In this document: piece by piece, positions 42,070 to 51,937 of the stretch
Numbering within the stretch: position 1 is the stretch's first letter
Layout: each line of letters begins with the position of its first letter
DNA from: JBFHQE01 sp041592335
GTDB lineage: Bacteria > Pseudomonadota > Gammaproteobacteria > Thiohalobacterales > Thiohalobacteraceae
Direction: 5' to 3'
NCBI GenBank assembly: GCA_041592335.1
Contig: JBFHQE010000003.1
Location: 62,001-126,000, forward strand
DNA: 64,000 nucleotides
Program-made: the position numbers and the translations under genes
Notes under the pieces: generated by a model
Seen by the model: only the letters and a program-made list of their open reading frames with translations
Database searches by the model: none
What the model was told of the DNA's origin: nothing

Positions 42070-43235
42070 GCGCGACCTCCTGCAGCAGCAACGGCTTTGA
42101 TCGCGGCATCGGTGAGATCGGCACCGGTAATGACATTGAGCCCGGATTCTTCCAGTAACTGGCGACCGCGATCCACATTGGTTCCTTCCAGACGGACGAC
42201 AACCGGCAGCGACACCTGCACTTCCTTGACAGCCTGAATGATGCCCTCGGCAATCAGGTCGCAGCGCACGATACCGCCAAAAATATTCACCAGGATGGCC
42301 TGCACTTTTTCATCGGACAGAATCAGCTTGAAGGCTTCCGCCACCTTCTCCGCCGTCGCGCCACCGCCCACATCAAGGAAATTGGCCGGCTCGCCGCCGT
42401 GCAGCTTGATCAAATCCATGGTCGCCATCGCCAGACCGGCACCGTTCACCATGCAGGCGATGTTGCCGTCCAGCGTGACATAATTCAGACCATGTTCCCG
42501 CGCCGCGCGCTCCTTGGGTTCTTCCTGATCCGGATCACGCAGCTCCAGCAGATCCTTGTGCCGGTAAAGCGCGTTTTCATCCAGATTAACCTTGGCATCG
42601 AGCGCCTTGAGCTCACCGTCCGCAGTCACGATCAGCGGATTGATCTCCACCAGGCTGACATCCTTTTCCATAAACAGGCGCGCCAGCCCCATTAAAATGT
42701 TGCTGAACTCGCGAATCTGGTTGCCTTCCAGACCCAGCTTGAACGCCAGGTTACGGCACTGGTAACCCTGCAGCCCCGCCACCGGATCGACCAGCTCGGT
42801 CAAAATTGCCTCGGGCGTTTTGGCGGCGACCTCTTCGATGTCCATACCACCCGCCGCCGAAGCCATGAACACCAGCCGCTCATTGGCCCGATCCACCAGC
42901 GCGCCGACGTAGAGTTCACGCGCTATCGAGGACGGCTGCTCAACGAGCAGCGCCTCGATCGGCAGGCCCTCCGGCCCGGTCTGATGCGTGACCAGCTTCG
43001 CCCCCAGTAATTCGGATGCCACGCCATCGATCTGGTCAAGCCTGTCCACCAGCTTGATGCCGCCCGCCTTGCCACGGCCACCGGCATGCACCTGTGCCTT
43101 CAGCACCCAGCGCTCGCCGCCCAGATTCTGGGCAATCGCCACCGCCTCTTTCGTGGTACGCGCCACCTCGCCGGACGGCACTGGAATGCCGTAGTCTGTA
43201 AACAGCCTTTTGGCCTGGTATTCGTGGAGATTCAT
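42066..43235 (-). CDS. sucC: Succinyl-CoA synthetase subunit beta
   Basis: A protein of 389 residues: MNLHEYQAKRLFTDYGIPVP, the ATP-grasp segment WVLKAQVHAGGRGKAGGI, and the C-terminal GGIVRCDLIAEGII and VVRLEGTNVDRGRQLL. The N-terminus and length match E. coli SucC (388). First gene of the sucC-sucD-nadE-glnB run. The upstream 110 bases, to the divergent PP0621-like gene, contain a GCAGGC/GCCTGC inverted repeat (43281-43305) of unknown meaning. Confidence 0.97.
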   Translation of the reverse strand: MNLHEYQAKRLFTDYGIPVPSGEVARTTKEAVAIAQNLGGERWVLKAQVHAGGRGKAGGIKLVDRLDQIDGVASELLGAKLVTHQTGPEGLPIEALLVEQPSSIARELYVGALVDRANERLVFMASAAGGMDIEEVAAKTPEAILTELVDPVAGLQGYQCRNLAFKLGLEGNQIREFSNILMGLARLFMEKDVSLVEINPLIVTADGELKALDAKVNLDENALYRHKDLLELRDPDQEEPKERAAREHGLNYVTLDGNIACMVNGAGLAMATMDLIKLHGGEPANFLDVGGGATAEKVAEAFKLILSDEKVQAILVNIFGGIVRCDLIAEGIIQAVKEVQVSLPVVVRLEGTNVDRGRQLLEESGLNVITGADLTDAAIKAVAAAGGRA

Positions 43236-43346
43236 CGCATTGCTCTGGCAGGTTGGAAAACGGGTATTTTGGATTAATCAGCAGGCAGACGCAAAAAAAG
43301 CCTGCGCTCTCTTGCAGTTGCAACAGGCAACCGGGAAACTAGCCCT

Positions 43347-43574
43347 ATGGGACTGATTCGACTACTCACCTTTATCGCCGTCATCGCGATCATCTATTTC
43401 CTGATCAAGCGCTGGCTGAATAAACCCTCGCCCGAAAACAGGAGGGTTGAACACGATGGCAACATGGTGCGCTGCGCCCAGTGCGGGACCTTTGTTCCGG
43501 ATCAGCAGGCCGTACACGCGGAAGGCAAGGCCTACTGCTCCCAGGCTCACCTGGAGTTAAGTCGGCGCTCATGA
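43347..43574 (+). CDS. PP0621-family small membrane protein
   Basis: A protein of 75 residues: one N-terminal membrane helix (LLTFIAVIAIIYFLIK), a short linker and a C-terminal zinc-ribbon-like VRCAQCGTFVPDQQAV...YCSQAH with four cysteine/histidine ligands. This matches the small PP0621-like family found upstream of pilS in Pseudomonas and relatives. Function is unknown. Its stop overlaps the pilS ATG by four bases, so the two are translationally coupled. Confidence 0.85.
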   Translation: MGLIRLLTFIAVIAIIYFLIKRWLNKPSPENRRVEHDGNMVRCAQCGTFVPDQQAVHAEGKAYCSQAHLELSRRS

Positions 43575-45187
43575 GCCGCGGTTTCGAATCCTCGCACTTC
43601 GTCTCGCAACGCATGGACCGCTCCGATGCCTTGAGCTGGCGGCCATTACGCCTGCTAACCCTGTATCGCCTGATCCTCGCTGGGTTGTTGTTCACGCTGT
43701 TTTTCATGCTGCCCGAGAACCGCACGCTCGGCAGCGACAATCCACTGCTTTATGCCAGCGTCAGTCTGGGCTATCTCGCCTTTGCACTTATTGCCGGATT
43801 TGCCACCCGCAAGCGTAAACCGGGATTCCAGATCCAGGTATTCACTCAAACGGTCGTGGATATTCTGGCTATCATATTATTGATGCACGCCAGCGGCGGT
43901 CTGGGCAGTGGACTCGGCATTCTACTGGTACTGGCCGTCATCCCCGGCGCGTTACTGATGCCGGGCCGCATGGCCTTTTTCTTCGCCGCACTCGCCACGG
44001 TCGGCCTGTTCATCGAGTTCGGCTACCGGTTTCTGGAAAATGAAGTTTTCTCCGGCAATATCACCCAGTCCGGCGTACTGGGCAGCACCCTGTTTATCGT
44101 TGCTTCCATTGCTCACTTTCTCGGCAAGCGCATCCAGGAAAGCGAGGCGCTGGCCGAACAACGTGGCGTCGATCTCGCCAATCTTGCGCGCCTTAATGAA
44201 TACGTGGTCCAGCGGCTGAAAAATGGTCTGATCGTGGTCGATGCCCACAACCGGATTCGTCTGCTGAACGACACTGCCTGGACGATGCTGCAACTGCCGC
44301 CGGAAGCCAGCACCGAGCATCTCGGGCAAATATCCGAAGAGCTGACCCGGCAACTGCGCTTCTGGCGCGACAACCCGGAATTCGAAGGCGATAAGTTCAC
44401 ACCCAACCGATCGCAATCCGAGCTTCAGCCACGTTTCCAGCAACTCGGTAACATACGCGGTGCGGCGACCCTGATCTGGCTGGAAGACACCGCCCAACTT
44501 GCGCAACAGGCACAGCAGATGAAACTGGCCGCCGTGGGTCGGCTTTCGGCCAATATTGCTCATGAAATTCGCAATCCACTCGGTGCGATCAGTCATGCCG
44601 GTCAGCTGTTGAACGAATCAGCCCGCCTGGACAGCAACGACCGCCACCTGCTCGACATCATCCAGCGCCATGCCGTCCGGGTAAATGACATCATCGAGAA
44701 TGTGTTGCACCTCTCGCGCCGTGGCGCGGCGCATCCGCAACCGATTCTGCTGGCCGACTGGCTGAATGAATTCATGGATGACGGTATCGATGGCGGCCGG
44801 ATCGAGGAAGGCACCATGAGCGTGGATGTAGAGCCCGATGAACTCACCGTGAGTTTCGATACCGGCCACCTGCATCAACTCATCTGGAACCTGGTGCAAA
44901 ATGCCTATGAGCATAATCAAAGCGCGGATAATTTCCGCATCCAGCTGATTGGCCGTATCAACGAGACAGGCACGCCTTATCTGGATATTATTGATAACGG
45001 ATCAGGTATCGATCCCGAGACGGCACAACAGATATTTGAACCCTTTTTTACAACATCCACCCAGGGCACAGGACTGGGGCTTTACCTGGCAAAAGAACTG
45101 GCGGAAAGCAATGGCGCAAGACTGGATATGATCAAGACTTCAGAACAAGGAAGCTGCTTCCGGATTAGTTTCAGAAAATCTCTTTAA
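43571..45187 (+). CDS. pilS: Type IV pilus sensor histidine kinase PilS
   Basis: About 538 residues: roughly six membrane helices (about 25-185; LRLLTLYRLILAGLLFTLFF), a PAS-like linker (VQRLKNGLIVVDAHNRIRLLN), the HisKA H-box LSANIAHEIRNPLGAISHAG, and the ATP-binding domain with LIWNLVQNAYEHN, DNGSGI and GTGLGLYLAKEL. PilS controls PilR and hence pilin transcription, and senses PilA level in the membrane in Pseudomonas. I chose ATG 43571, which overlaps the upstream stop; the longer frame is only the upstream gene read out of phase. Unusually, pilR does not follow directly. Confidence 0.92.
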   Translation: MSRGFESSHFVSQRMDRSDALSWRPLRLLTLYRLILAGLLFTLFFMLPENRTLGSDNPLLYASVSLGYLAFALIAGFATRKRKPGFQIQVFTQTVVDILAIILLMHASGGLGSGLGILLVLAVIPGALLMPGRMAFFFAALATVGLFIEFGYRFLENEVFSGNITQSGVLGSTLFIVASIAHFLGKRIQESEALAEQRGVDLANLARLNEYVVQRLKNGLIVVDAHNRIRLLNDTAWTMLQLPPEASTEHLGQISEELTRQLRFWRDNPEFEGDKFTPNRSQSELQPRFQQLGNIRGAATLIWLEDTAQLAQQAQQMKLAAVGRLSANIAHEIRNPLGAISHAGQLLNESARLDSNDRHLLDIIQRHAVRVNDIIENVLHLSRRGAAHPQPILLADWLNEFMDDGIDGGRIEEGTMSVDVEPDELTVSFDTGHLHQLIWNLVQNAYEHNQSADNFRIQLIGRINETGTPYLDIIDNGSGIDPETAQQIFEPFFTTSTQGTGLGLYLAKELAESNGARLDMIKTSEQGSCFRISFRKSL

Positions 45188-45283
45188 CATCACCGGCAGA
45201 GCAGACTTGCGTCAAAGATTCGACGGGCCTGAAATTTGCTATCCAGCAACGAACAGCAGCTAAGTATTGGGAGTTAACAACAC

Positions 45284-45610
45284 ATGCAATTATTCTTCTG
45301 GAAAAAGAATAAACAGATTGACACTTTCGCCAATACGCTGGCAAATGAGTTATTCAGCACTCTACAACCAGATGATGCCATAGCCTACTTGAACGGACTA
45401 AAAGATAAGTCCGCCAAGACCGAACGTAAAACTGATCGTCGCATTCAAGATCTAATCATGCAGGTACAGCATTTTCGCACCCAGTATTCTCTTGGGGTAT
45501 ACGGCAAAGCCCGTTTACACCTGACATTTACCGAACGCCTCAAGGAACTTGGCTACGACCCCAAGGTTGCCGACAAGCTGAATGAAATGATCATGATTCG
45601 AACTCCTTAA
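45284..45610 (+). CDS. Hypothetical protein between pilS and pilR (108 residues)
   Basis: A soluble, Lys-rich protein (MQLFFWKKNKQIDTFAN...). It is predicted mainly helical from its amphipathic pattern, with no membrane segment, signal or recognised motif. A GGAG lies about 11 bases before the ATG. Codon use is more AT-rich than pilS and pilR. It precedes the TPR-sulfotransferase gene by 26 bases and probably shares its transcript. No function can be assigned. Confidence 0.7.
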   Translation: MQLFFWKKNKQIDTFANTLANELFSTLQPDDAIAYLNGLKDKSAKTERKTDRRIQDLIMQVQHFRTQYSLGVYGKARLHLTFTERLKELGYDPKVADKLNEMIMIRTP

Positions 45611-45636
45611 AATCAAAACTGCGGAAGCTAGCCATC

Positions 45637-47391
45637 GTGAAAGAAACTGAAACACAGCGCATCGTTGCAAGAATCAATGAAGGCCTCCAGCTACATAATA
45701 AAGGCAAGCTTGATGCCGCTTTGGATATCGTGGACGAGCTTGTGGATGTTATCCCCGAAGACACTTTTACCCAGACCTTGTTCGGAGTACTGTGTGGGCG
45801 ACTGAGACAACACTCCCATGCCGTGAACTCACTGTCCAAAGCGGTGCTACGAGAGCCTAGCAATCCAAGACCCGTTGGCGAGCTTGGCGTTGTCTACATG
45901 CAAATGAATAGACTATCCGAAGCTTATGGCGCCCTAACTAAGGCGCTAGAATTAGATCCCGAAAATGTGCAGCACTTGTCAAATTTCGGCGCCATCAATT
46001 TGGCCATCAACCATTACGCCAAGGCGGCGGAGGTGCTAGAAAAAGCCGTCGCAAAGAAACCCAGCGACCCATCTGCCACCACTAATCTCGCTCTTGCCTA
46101 CAAGCATCTAAACCGTTACGAAGAGGCAATGGCACTTATAAAAAAGGCACTAAAGGCAGCACCTAACAACCCGAAAATCGTGAGCATCATGGCCCGCATG
46201 CTGACAGAGACAGGGCAAACCGATCAGGCTATCGAGTATTTTCAGAAGGCTCTCAGGCTAGACCCTTCCTATGGAAATGCCTTCGCCGATATGGCCAATG
46301 CCCGTAAATTCTCGAAAAAAGATGCAAACATCATTAAAAAATTCGAAACCGCCCTTAAAACTAGCATGCCCGCAGAACAACGTAAATTCATCCTGTATGG
46401 CCTAGGAAAAATATTCGACGACTGCAAGGATTGGGACAAGGCCTTTTCCTATTACAATCAAGCCAATCTGCTGGCCAAATCACCAACCAAGCAGATTCCA
46501 CCACGCAAACTTTTCAAACTTGAAAGAAAAGTTTTTACTCGGGAACTATTAGCTAATAACAACCTTAGCGGCAGCAACTCAACCAAGCCCGTGTTCGTTG
46601 TGGGCATGCCGCGCTCAGGTACAACACTCATTGAACAGATCATCTCCAGCCACCCCTTGGCCGCCGGGGCGGGCGAGTTGCGAGAAATCGGCTTCATCCA
46701 TCAAGAACTCTGCATGAATAATGATTTGGATGGGTTCCGCAAATCCTGCTCAGAAAATCTAAACCAGGAACAATTAGAAAAGTACGCTGATATATATCTC
46801 AGCGTCCTGCAACAAGATCGTTCCGACGCTGATCGGATCGTCGATAAGATGCCAGAAAATTACCTCTACCTGGGGTTAATCAAGCTATTATTCCCCCAAG
46901 CGGTCATCCTCCATGCAGTTCGCCACCCATTGGACACCTGTCTTTCCTGTTATTTCCAAGCCTTCAATGAAATACCCTGGAGTTTCGATCTCGAATGGAT
47001 CAGCGACCGCTATCGCTTTTACCGGGAAAAAATGGACTACTGGGAAAATACTTTGCCTGCGAACAGCATTACTCCAGTTAAATATGAAGAACTGGTTTCA
47101 AATCCTGAACCTCAGATTCGTCGCCTTCTTGAGGCCTGTGGCCTTCCATGGGATCCGGCCTGCCTTGAATTCAATAAGACCTCACGCGCCGTCAAGACCG
47201 CCAGCCTGTGGCAAGTCCGACAACCAATGTACAAAACCTCCCGGGCACGCTGGACGCACTATGCCGCACATATTGAGCCACTGGCGAAAGAGCTTGGCGA
47301 ATATATTACAGAGGAAGACCGCGCGATCCTTGGCGAACATGGCGTTAAACTCAGCTCAGGCTTTAGTCTGAAAAAGTTATTGGGTCGATGA
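45637..47391 (+). CDS. TPR-sulfotransferase
   Basis: A protein of 584 residues. Five to six TPR units fill about 10-290 (for example LSEAYGALTKALELDPENVQHLSNFGAINL). The sulfotransferase domain begins PVFVVGMPRSGTTLIEQIISSHP at 318-340, the 5'-phosphosulfate loop of PAPS-dependent enzymes, and continues with VDKMPENYLYLGLI and VRHPLDTCLSCYFQ, the 3'-phosphate region. Such proteins transfer sulfate, or act similarly on peptides and carbohydrates. The start is GTG 45637. It lies between pilS and pilR, four bases before pilR, and its AT-richer codons suggest later insertion. The acceptor is unknown; pilin or a surface glycan are only guesses. Confidence 0.88.
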   Translation: MKETETQRIVARINEGLQLHNKGKLDAALDIVDELVDVIPEDTFTQTLFGVLCGRLRQHSHAVNSLSKAVLREPSNPRPVGELGVVYMQMNRLSEAYGALTKALELDPENVQHLSNFGAINLAINHYAKAAEVLEKAVAKKPSDPSATTNLALAYKHLNRYEEAMALIKKALKAAPNNPKIVSIMARMLTETGQTDQAIEYFQKALRLDPSYGNAFADMANARKFSKKDANIIKKFETALKTSMPAEQRKFILYGLGKIFDDCKDWDKAFSYYNQANLLAKSPTKQIPPRKLFKLERKVFTRELLANNNLSGSNSTKPVFVVGMPRSGTTLIEQIISSHPLAAGAGELREIGFIHQELCMNNDLDGFRKSCSENLNQEQLEKYADIYLSVLQQDRSDADRIVDKMPENYLYLGLIKLLFPQAVILHAVRHPLDTCLSCYFQAFNEIPWSFDLEWISDRYRFYREKMDYWENTLPANSITPVKYEELVSNPEPQIRRLLEACGLPWDPACLEFNKTSRAVKTASLWQVRQPMYKTSRARWTHYAAHIEPLAKELGEYITEEDRAILGEHGVKLSSGFSLKKLLGR

Positions 47392-47394
47392 GGC

Positions 47395-48735
<1,341 letters not shown>

Positions 48736-48897
48736 AAAAACTGACGCCACGCGTCACTTAAAACTGACCTTCCGGGGCATATTCGACCAAACTCCTGTCC
48801 CGTTCCTCCTGAAAAAACCTTTTAGCAGAACGAAAAGTGTGAAAAGGTTCACATGAAAACCCCACCAAATCGCTCAAAACGCTTTCCGAGCCAAGCT

Positions 48898-48913
48898 TGG
48901 CACAACCTCTGCA
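48898..48913 (+). promoter_or_regulatory. Sigma-54 promoter of the first pilin gene
   Basis: TGGCACAACCTCTGCA: the full -24 hexamer TGGCAC and the -12 CTGCA with GG and GC spaced by ten bases; only one base differs from the consensus TGGCAC-N5-TTGCA. Expected start near 48924, giving a leader of about 105 bases. It lies in the 294-base gap between pilR and pilA (48736-49029), which otherwise shows no gene; upstream AT-rich sequence there may hold PilR sites. Confidence 0.85.
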
Positions 48914-49029
48914 ATAGACCCGCACAAGATCGACTGACGACCAGCCGGATTAAAGAACATCCGATCAGGGCCGACAGAGGACTCGATCGGAGATCACTTA
49001 ACCAACTTTTTCCCAAAGGGAGATAACTG

Positions 49030-49464
49030 ATGAAGAAATCAATCCAACAAGGTTTTACCTTGATCGAACTCATGATCGTGGTCGCGATCATCGGTATTCT
49101 GGCGGCTATCGCTTTGCCGGCCTACCAGGACTACACCGCTCGCGGCCAGGCTTCTGAAGGTCCTAAAGTTTCCAGCGGCTTGATGGCGGATGTTGCTGTC
49201 TTCTTTGCCGAGAACGGCTCTACTGCAGATCCGTCTGGCGATGCTGGCATTACTGCATCTGCTGCTGGCCTGAACGGCAAGTACATTACAGATGGCGGTA
49301 TCACTGTTGCGGCTGACGGCACCATCAGCATCCCGTTTGATGCCGGCGTTCTGTCTGGCCAGACCATGACTCTGACTCCTACATTGAATGGCAGTCAGGT
49401 TTCTCAATGGGAGTGTGACGGACTGACCAATGTCCAGCACCTGCCATCAGGCTGCCGCCCATAA
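49030..49464 (+). CDS. pilA: Type IV major pilin PilA
   Basis: A prepilin of 144 residues: leader KKSIQQG, cleavage before Phe9 (+1), Glu13 at +5, and the hydrophobic N-terminal helix FTLIELMIVVAIIGILAAIA. The globular part has a C-terminal disulfide loop between Cys129 and Cys142 (WEC...SGC). Strong ribosome site AAGGGAG is 5-6 bases before ATG. The sigma-54 promoter upstream and adjacency to pilR make this the likely regulated pilin. The globular domain is rich in Gly/Thr/Ala and is nearly repeated in the next gene. Confidence 0.95.
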   Translation: MKKSIQQGFTLIELMIVVAIIGILAAIALPAYQDYTARGQASEGPKVSSGLMADVAVFFAENGSTADPSGDAGITASAAGLNGKYITDGGITVAADGTISIPFDAGVLSGQTMTLTPTLNGSQVSQWECDGLTNVQHLPSGCRP

Positions 49465-49485
49465 TCGTTTCGCGCGATTGGAATC

Positions 49486-49505
49486 AAGCCCCCGCAAGGG
49501 GGCTT
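49486..49505 (+). terminator. Hairpin between the two pilin genes
   Basis: AAGCCCCC-GCAA-GGGGGCTT is an eight-base perfect stem with a GCAA tetraloop, 22 bases after the first pilin stop. It is followed by only a weak T-rich run (ATTCTTA), so it may terminate partially or stabilise the pilin mRNA rather than end all transcription. Confidence 0.7.
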
Positions 49506-49566
49506 ATTCTTACCCCCACCAATCAAAACGCTCACACACTATTCTGTATCGGAGACCAGAGGCACT

Positions 49567-49995
49567 ATGAAACGCATATCATTAGGCTTCACTCTCATCG
49601 AATTAATGATTGTGGTCGCCATTATTGGCATCCTAGCTGCAATTGCGTTTCCAGCCTACCAGGATTACACAGCCCGGGCCCAATCTTCCGAGGCCCTAAA
49701 GGCCACCAACCACCTCCAGTGGGGCGTGGCTATTTATCTATCTGAGAATAATGATATTACCGGCGTGGATGCCGACCCGAGTCTAACCGCAATTGCGGCT
49801 GGCATTAACGGCAAATACATCACCAACGGCGGCGTCACGATTGCAGCCGACGGCACCATCAGCATTCCATTCGACAATGGCGTATTAGCTGGTCAAACCA
49901 TGAGCCTGGAACCGACTCTCAATGGAAGCCAAATATCAACCTGGCAATGTGGCGGTATAGCCAATAGTCAGCACCTCCCCTCCGGATGCCGCTAA
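49567..49995 (+). CDS. Second type IV pilin (PilA paralogue)
   Basis: A prepilin of 142 residues: leader KRISLG with cleavage before Phe8, Glu12 at +5, same N-terminal helix, and C-terminal Cys128-Cys141 loop. The globular half is a clear copy of the first pilin (shared NGKYIT, AADGTISIPFD, GVL-GQTM, LNGSQ, QHLPSGCR), so this is a tandem duplication that has diverged mainly around residues 35-75. No sigma-54 element is seen in the 100-base spacer, so it depends on read-through past the hairpin or on another promoter. It could be a minor pilin or an alternative major one. Confidence 0.9.
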   Translation: MKRISLGFTLIELMIVVAIIGILAAIAFPAYQDYTARAQSSEALKATNHLQWGVAIYLSENNDITGVDADPSLTAIAAGINGKYITNGGVTIAADGTISIPFDNGVLAGQTMSLEPTLNGSQISTWQCGGIANSQHLPSGCR

Positions 49996-50193
49996 ACCTC
50001 ACTATTTACTCTTTATGCTAATTTCGGCCTAAAAAAACCGAAACAGCCCTCTCAGCAAAAATTTCATGAACAATTCAAGATTTTTCCTAAACAACCCGAT
50101 AACCTATACCAACAAGGCGGACTTGTGATCTGCATATTTATTTGATAAATCAACCCAGTTACACTACTGGCTAAATATTTGGACTATAGGGAC

Positions 50194-51909
50194 ATGGCAA
50201 CTACAACCCCGCAAATTCGCTTAACCGGTCTACCACGCAGGCTCGTTCTGGACGGCGCCCTGCAGGAAGAGGATGCAATAGCCGCGCTCGAACAGGCAAG
50301 CAAGGAAAAGAAAAACATTGTTTCGCTGCTGGTCGAATCCAAAAAGGTACCTGCAAATTTAATCGCCAATGCGGCCTGCCATGAGTTCGGCATTCCGCTG
50401 TTCGACCTGGATGTCGTGGACCTCGATACCGCACCGATCAAGCTTGTCGAAGAAAAGCTAATCCGCCAGCATCATGCCTTACCCATTTTCAAACGCGGCA
50501 ACCGCCTCTATGTCGCGGTTTCCGACCCGACCAACCTCACGGCTCTGGACGAGATCAAGTTCCATACCGGCATCACTACAGAAGCTATCCTGGCTGAAGA
50601 AGACAAGCTTTCCCGGATTATCGAGAAAGCCCTTGAGAAAATGGACACCAGCATGTCCGATCTCATGGACGATGATCTGGAAAATCTCGAAATCAGCGGC
50701 GGCGAAGAGGAAGAAGACAAGGGAACCGACTCTGATATCGACGACACGCCCGTCGTACGCTTTGTTAATAAAATTCTGTTGGATGCTATTAATAAAGGCG
50801 CCTCCGATATTCACGTCGAACCTTACGAAAAGACATTCCGCGTTCGCTTCCGTCAGGATGGTGTACTAAAAGAAGTCGCCAACCCACCTCTGGCGCTGTC
50901 ACAAAAGATCGCTGCGCGCCTGAAGGTTATGAGCCGCATGGATATCGCCGAGCGACGTGTTCCGCAGGACGGTCGTATAAAAATGCACCTATCCAAGAAC
51001 CGCGCCATCGATTTTCGTGTTAATACCTGCCCAACACTGTTCGGCGAAAAAATCGTACTGCGTATCTTGGATCCATCCAGCGCCAAACTAGGCATCGATG
51101 CGCTCGGTTACGAAGACGACCAGAAACAGATGTACTTGGAAAACCTGAATAAGCCTTACGGCATGATTCTGGTCACCGGGCCGACCGGTTCCGGTAAAAC
51201 CGTTTCGCTCTATACAGGTCTAAATATCCTCAACACCGAAGACCGGAACATCTCTACCTGCGAAGACCCGGTGGAAATCAACCTGGCCGGTATCAACCAG
51301 TGCAACATGAACGTCAAACAGGGATTCACTTTCGCCGAGGCGCTACGCGCCTTCCTGCGTCAGGACCCGGACATCATCATGGTCGGTGAAATTCGAGACC
51401 TCGAAACGGCCGAGATTGCGATCAAAGCGGCCCAGACCGGCCACATGGTGATGTCCACGCTGCACACCAACGATGGCCCGCAAACTCTTGCCCGCCTCAT
51501 GAATATGGGCGTACCGCCTTACAATATCGCATCGGCGGTCAACCTGATCATTGCCCAGCGTCTGGGGCGTCGCTTGTGTAATAATTGCAAACTGCCGGAG
51601 GATGCGCCCCAAGAAGCGCTTCTTGAGGAAGGGTTCACAGAAGAACAACTGCAGAGTGCTAAGATTTTCAAAGCCAACCACGATGGCTGCGAGCAGTGCT
51701 CAGGCGGCTACAAGGGGCGCGTCGGTATTTACCAGGTTATGGAAATATCGGAAGAGATGGCGCGTATCATTATGGAAGGCGGTAACGCGATGGATTTATC
51801 TGACCAAGCGCAGAAAGAGGGTATTCGCGACCTGCGCCAGTCTGGACTGCTTAAAGTGGTGCAGGGCATCACCAGTATTGAAGAAATCAATCGAGTCACC
51901 AAAGACTAG
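50194..51909 (+). CDS. pilB: Type IV pilus extension ATPase PilB
   Basis: About 571 residues: N-terminal MshEN/GspE_N domain, RFVNKILLDAINKGASDIHVEPYEKTFRVRFRQDG, Walker A VTGPTGSGKTVSLY, Asp box STCEDPVE, Walker B PDIIMVGEIRD, His box MSTLHTND, and a zinc-binding set CNNC...CEQCSGGYKGRVG. It powers pilus extension. I chose ATG 50194, with AGGG just upstream; the spacing is short. A TTG 15 bases earlier in frame is possible but has no ribosome site. The 183 bases after the second pilin are AT-rich with no gene. Confidence 0.95.
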   Translation: MATTTPQIRLTGLPRRLVLDGALQEEDAIAALEQASKEKKNIVSLLVESKKVPANLIANAACHEFGIPLFDLDVVDLDTAPIKLVEEKLIRQHHALPIFKRGNRLYVAVSDPTNLTALDEIKFHTGITTEAILAEEDKLSRIIEKALEKMDTSMSDLMDDDLENLEISGGEEEEDKGTDSDIDDTPVVRFVNKILLDAINKGASDIHVEPYEKTFRVRFRQDGVLKEVANPPLALSQKIAARLKVMSRMDIAERRVPQDGRIKMHLSKNRAIDFRVNTCPTLFGEKIVLRILDPSSAKLGIDALGYEDDQKQMYLENLNKPYGMILVTGPTGSGKTVSLYTGLNILNTEDRNISTCEDPVEINLAGINQCNMNVKQGFTFAEALRAFLRQDPDIIMVGEIRDLETAEIAIKAAQTGHMVMSTLHTNDGPQTLARLMNMGVPPYNIASAVNLIIAQRLGRRLCNNCKLPEDAPQEALLEEGFTEEQLQSAKIFKANHDGCEQCSGGYKGRVGIYQVMEISEEMARIIMEGGNAMDLSDQAQKEGIRDLRQSGLLKVVQGITSIEEINRVTKD

Positions 51910-51937
51910 GAAAAGGATTTTTAGGGGATAACAGGCT

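Noticed and set aside
45284..47391. Insertion between pilS and pilR as a complete mobile element
   Set aside because: No transposase, terminal inverted repeats or target duplication could be seen around it.
50022..50052. Hairpin TTCGG...CCGAA after the second pilin as a terminator
   Set aside because: Only a five-base stem with an A-rich loop and no T-run on the plus strand.
50091..50120. Sigma-54-like element before pilB (GGACTTGTGATCTGC)
   Set aside because: GG and GC are separated by 11 bases rather than 10, and the -24 half is poor.
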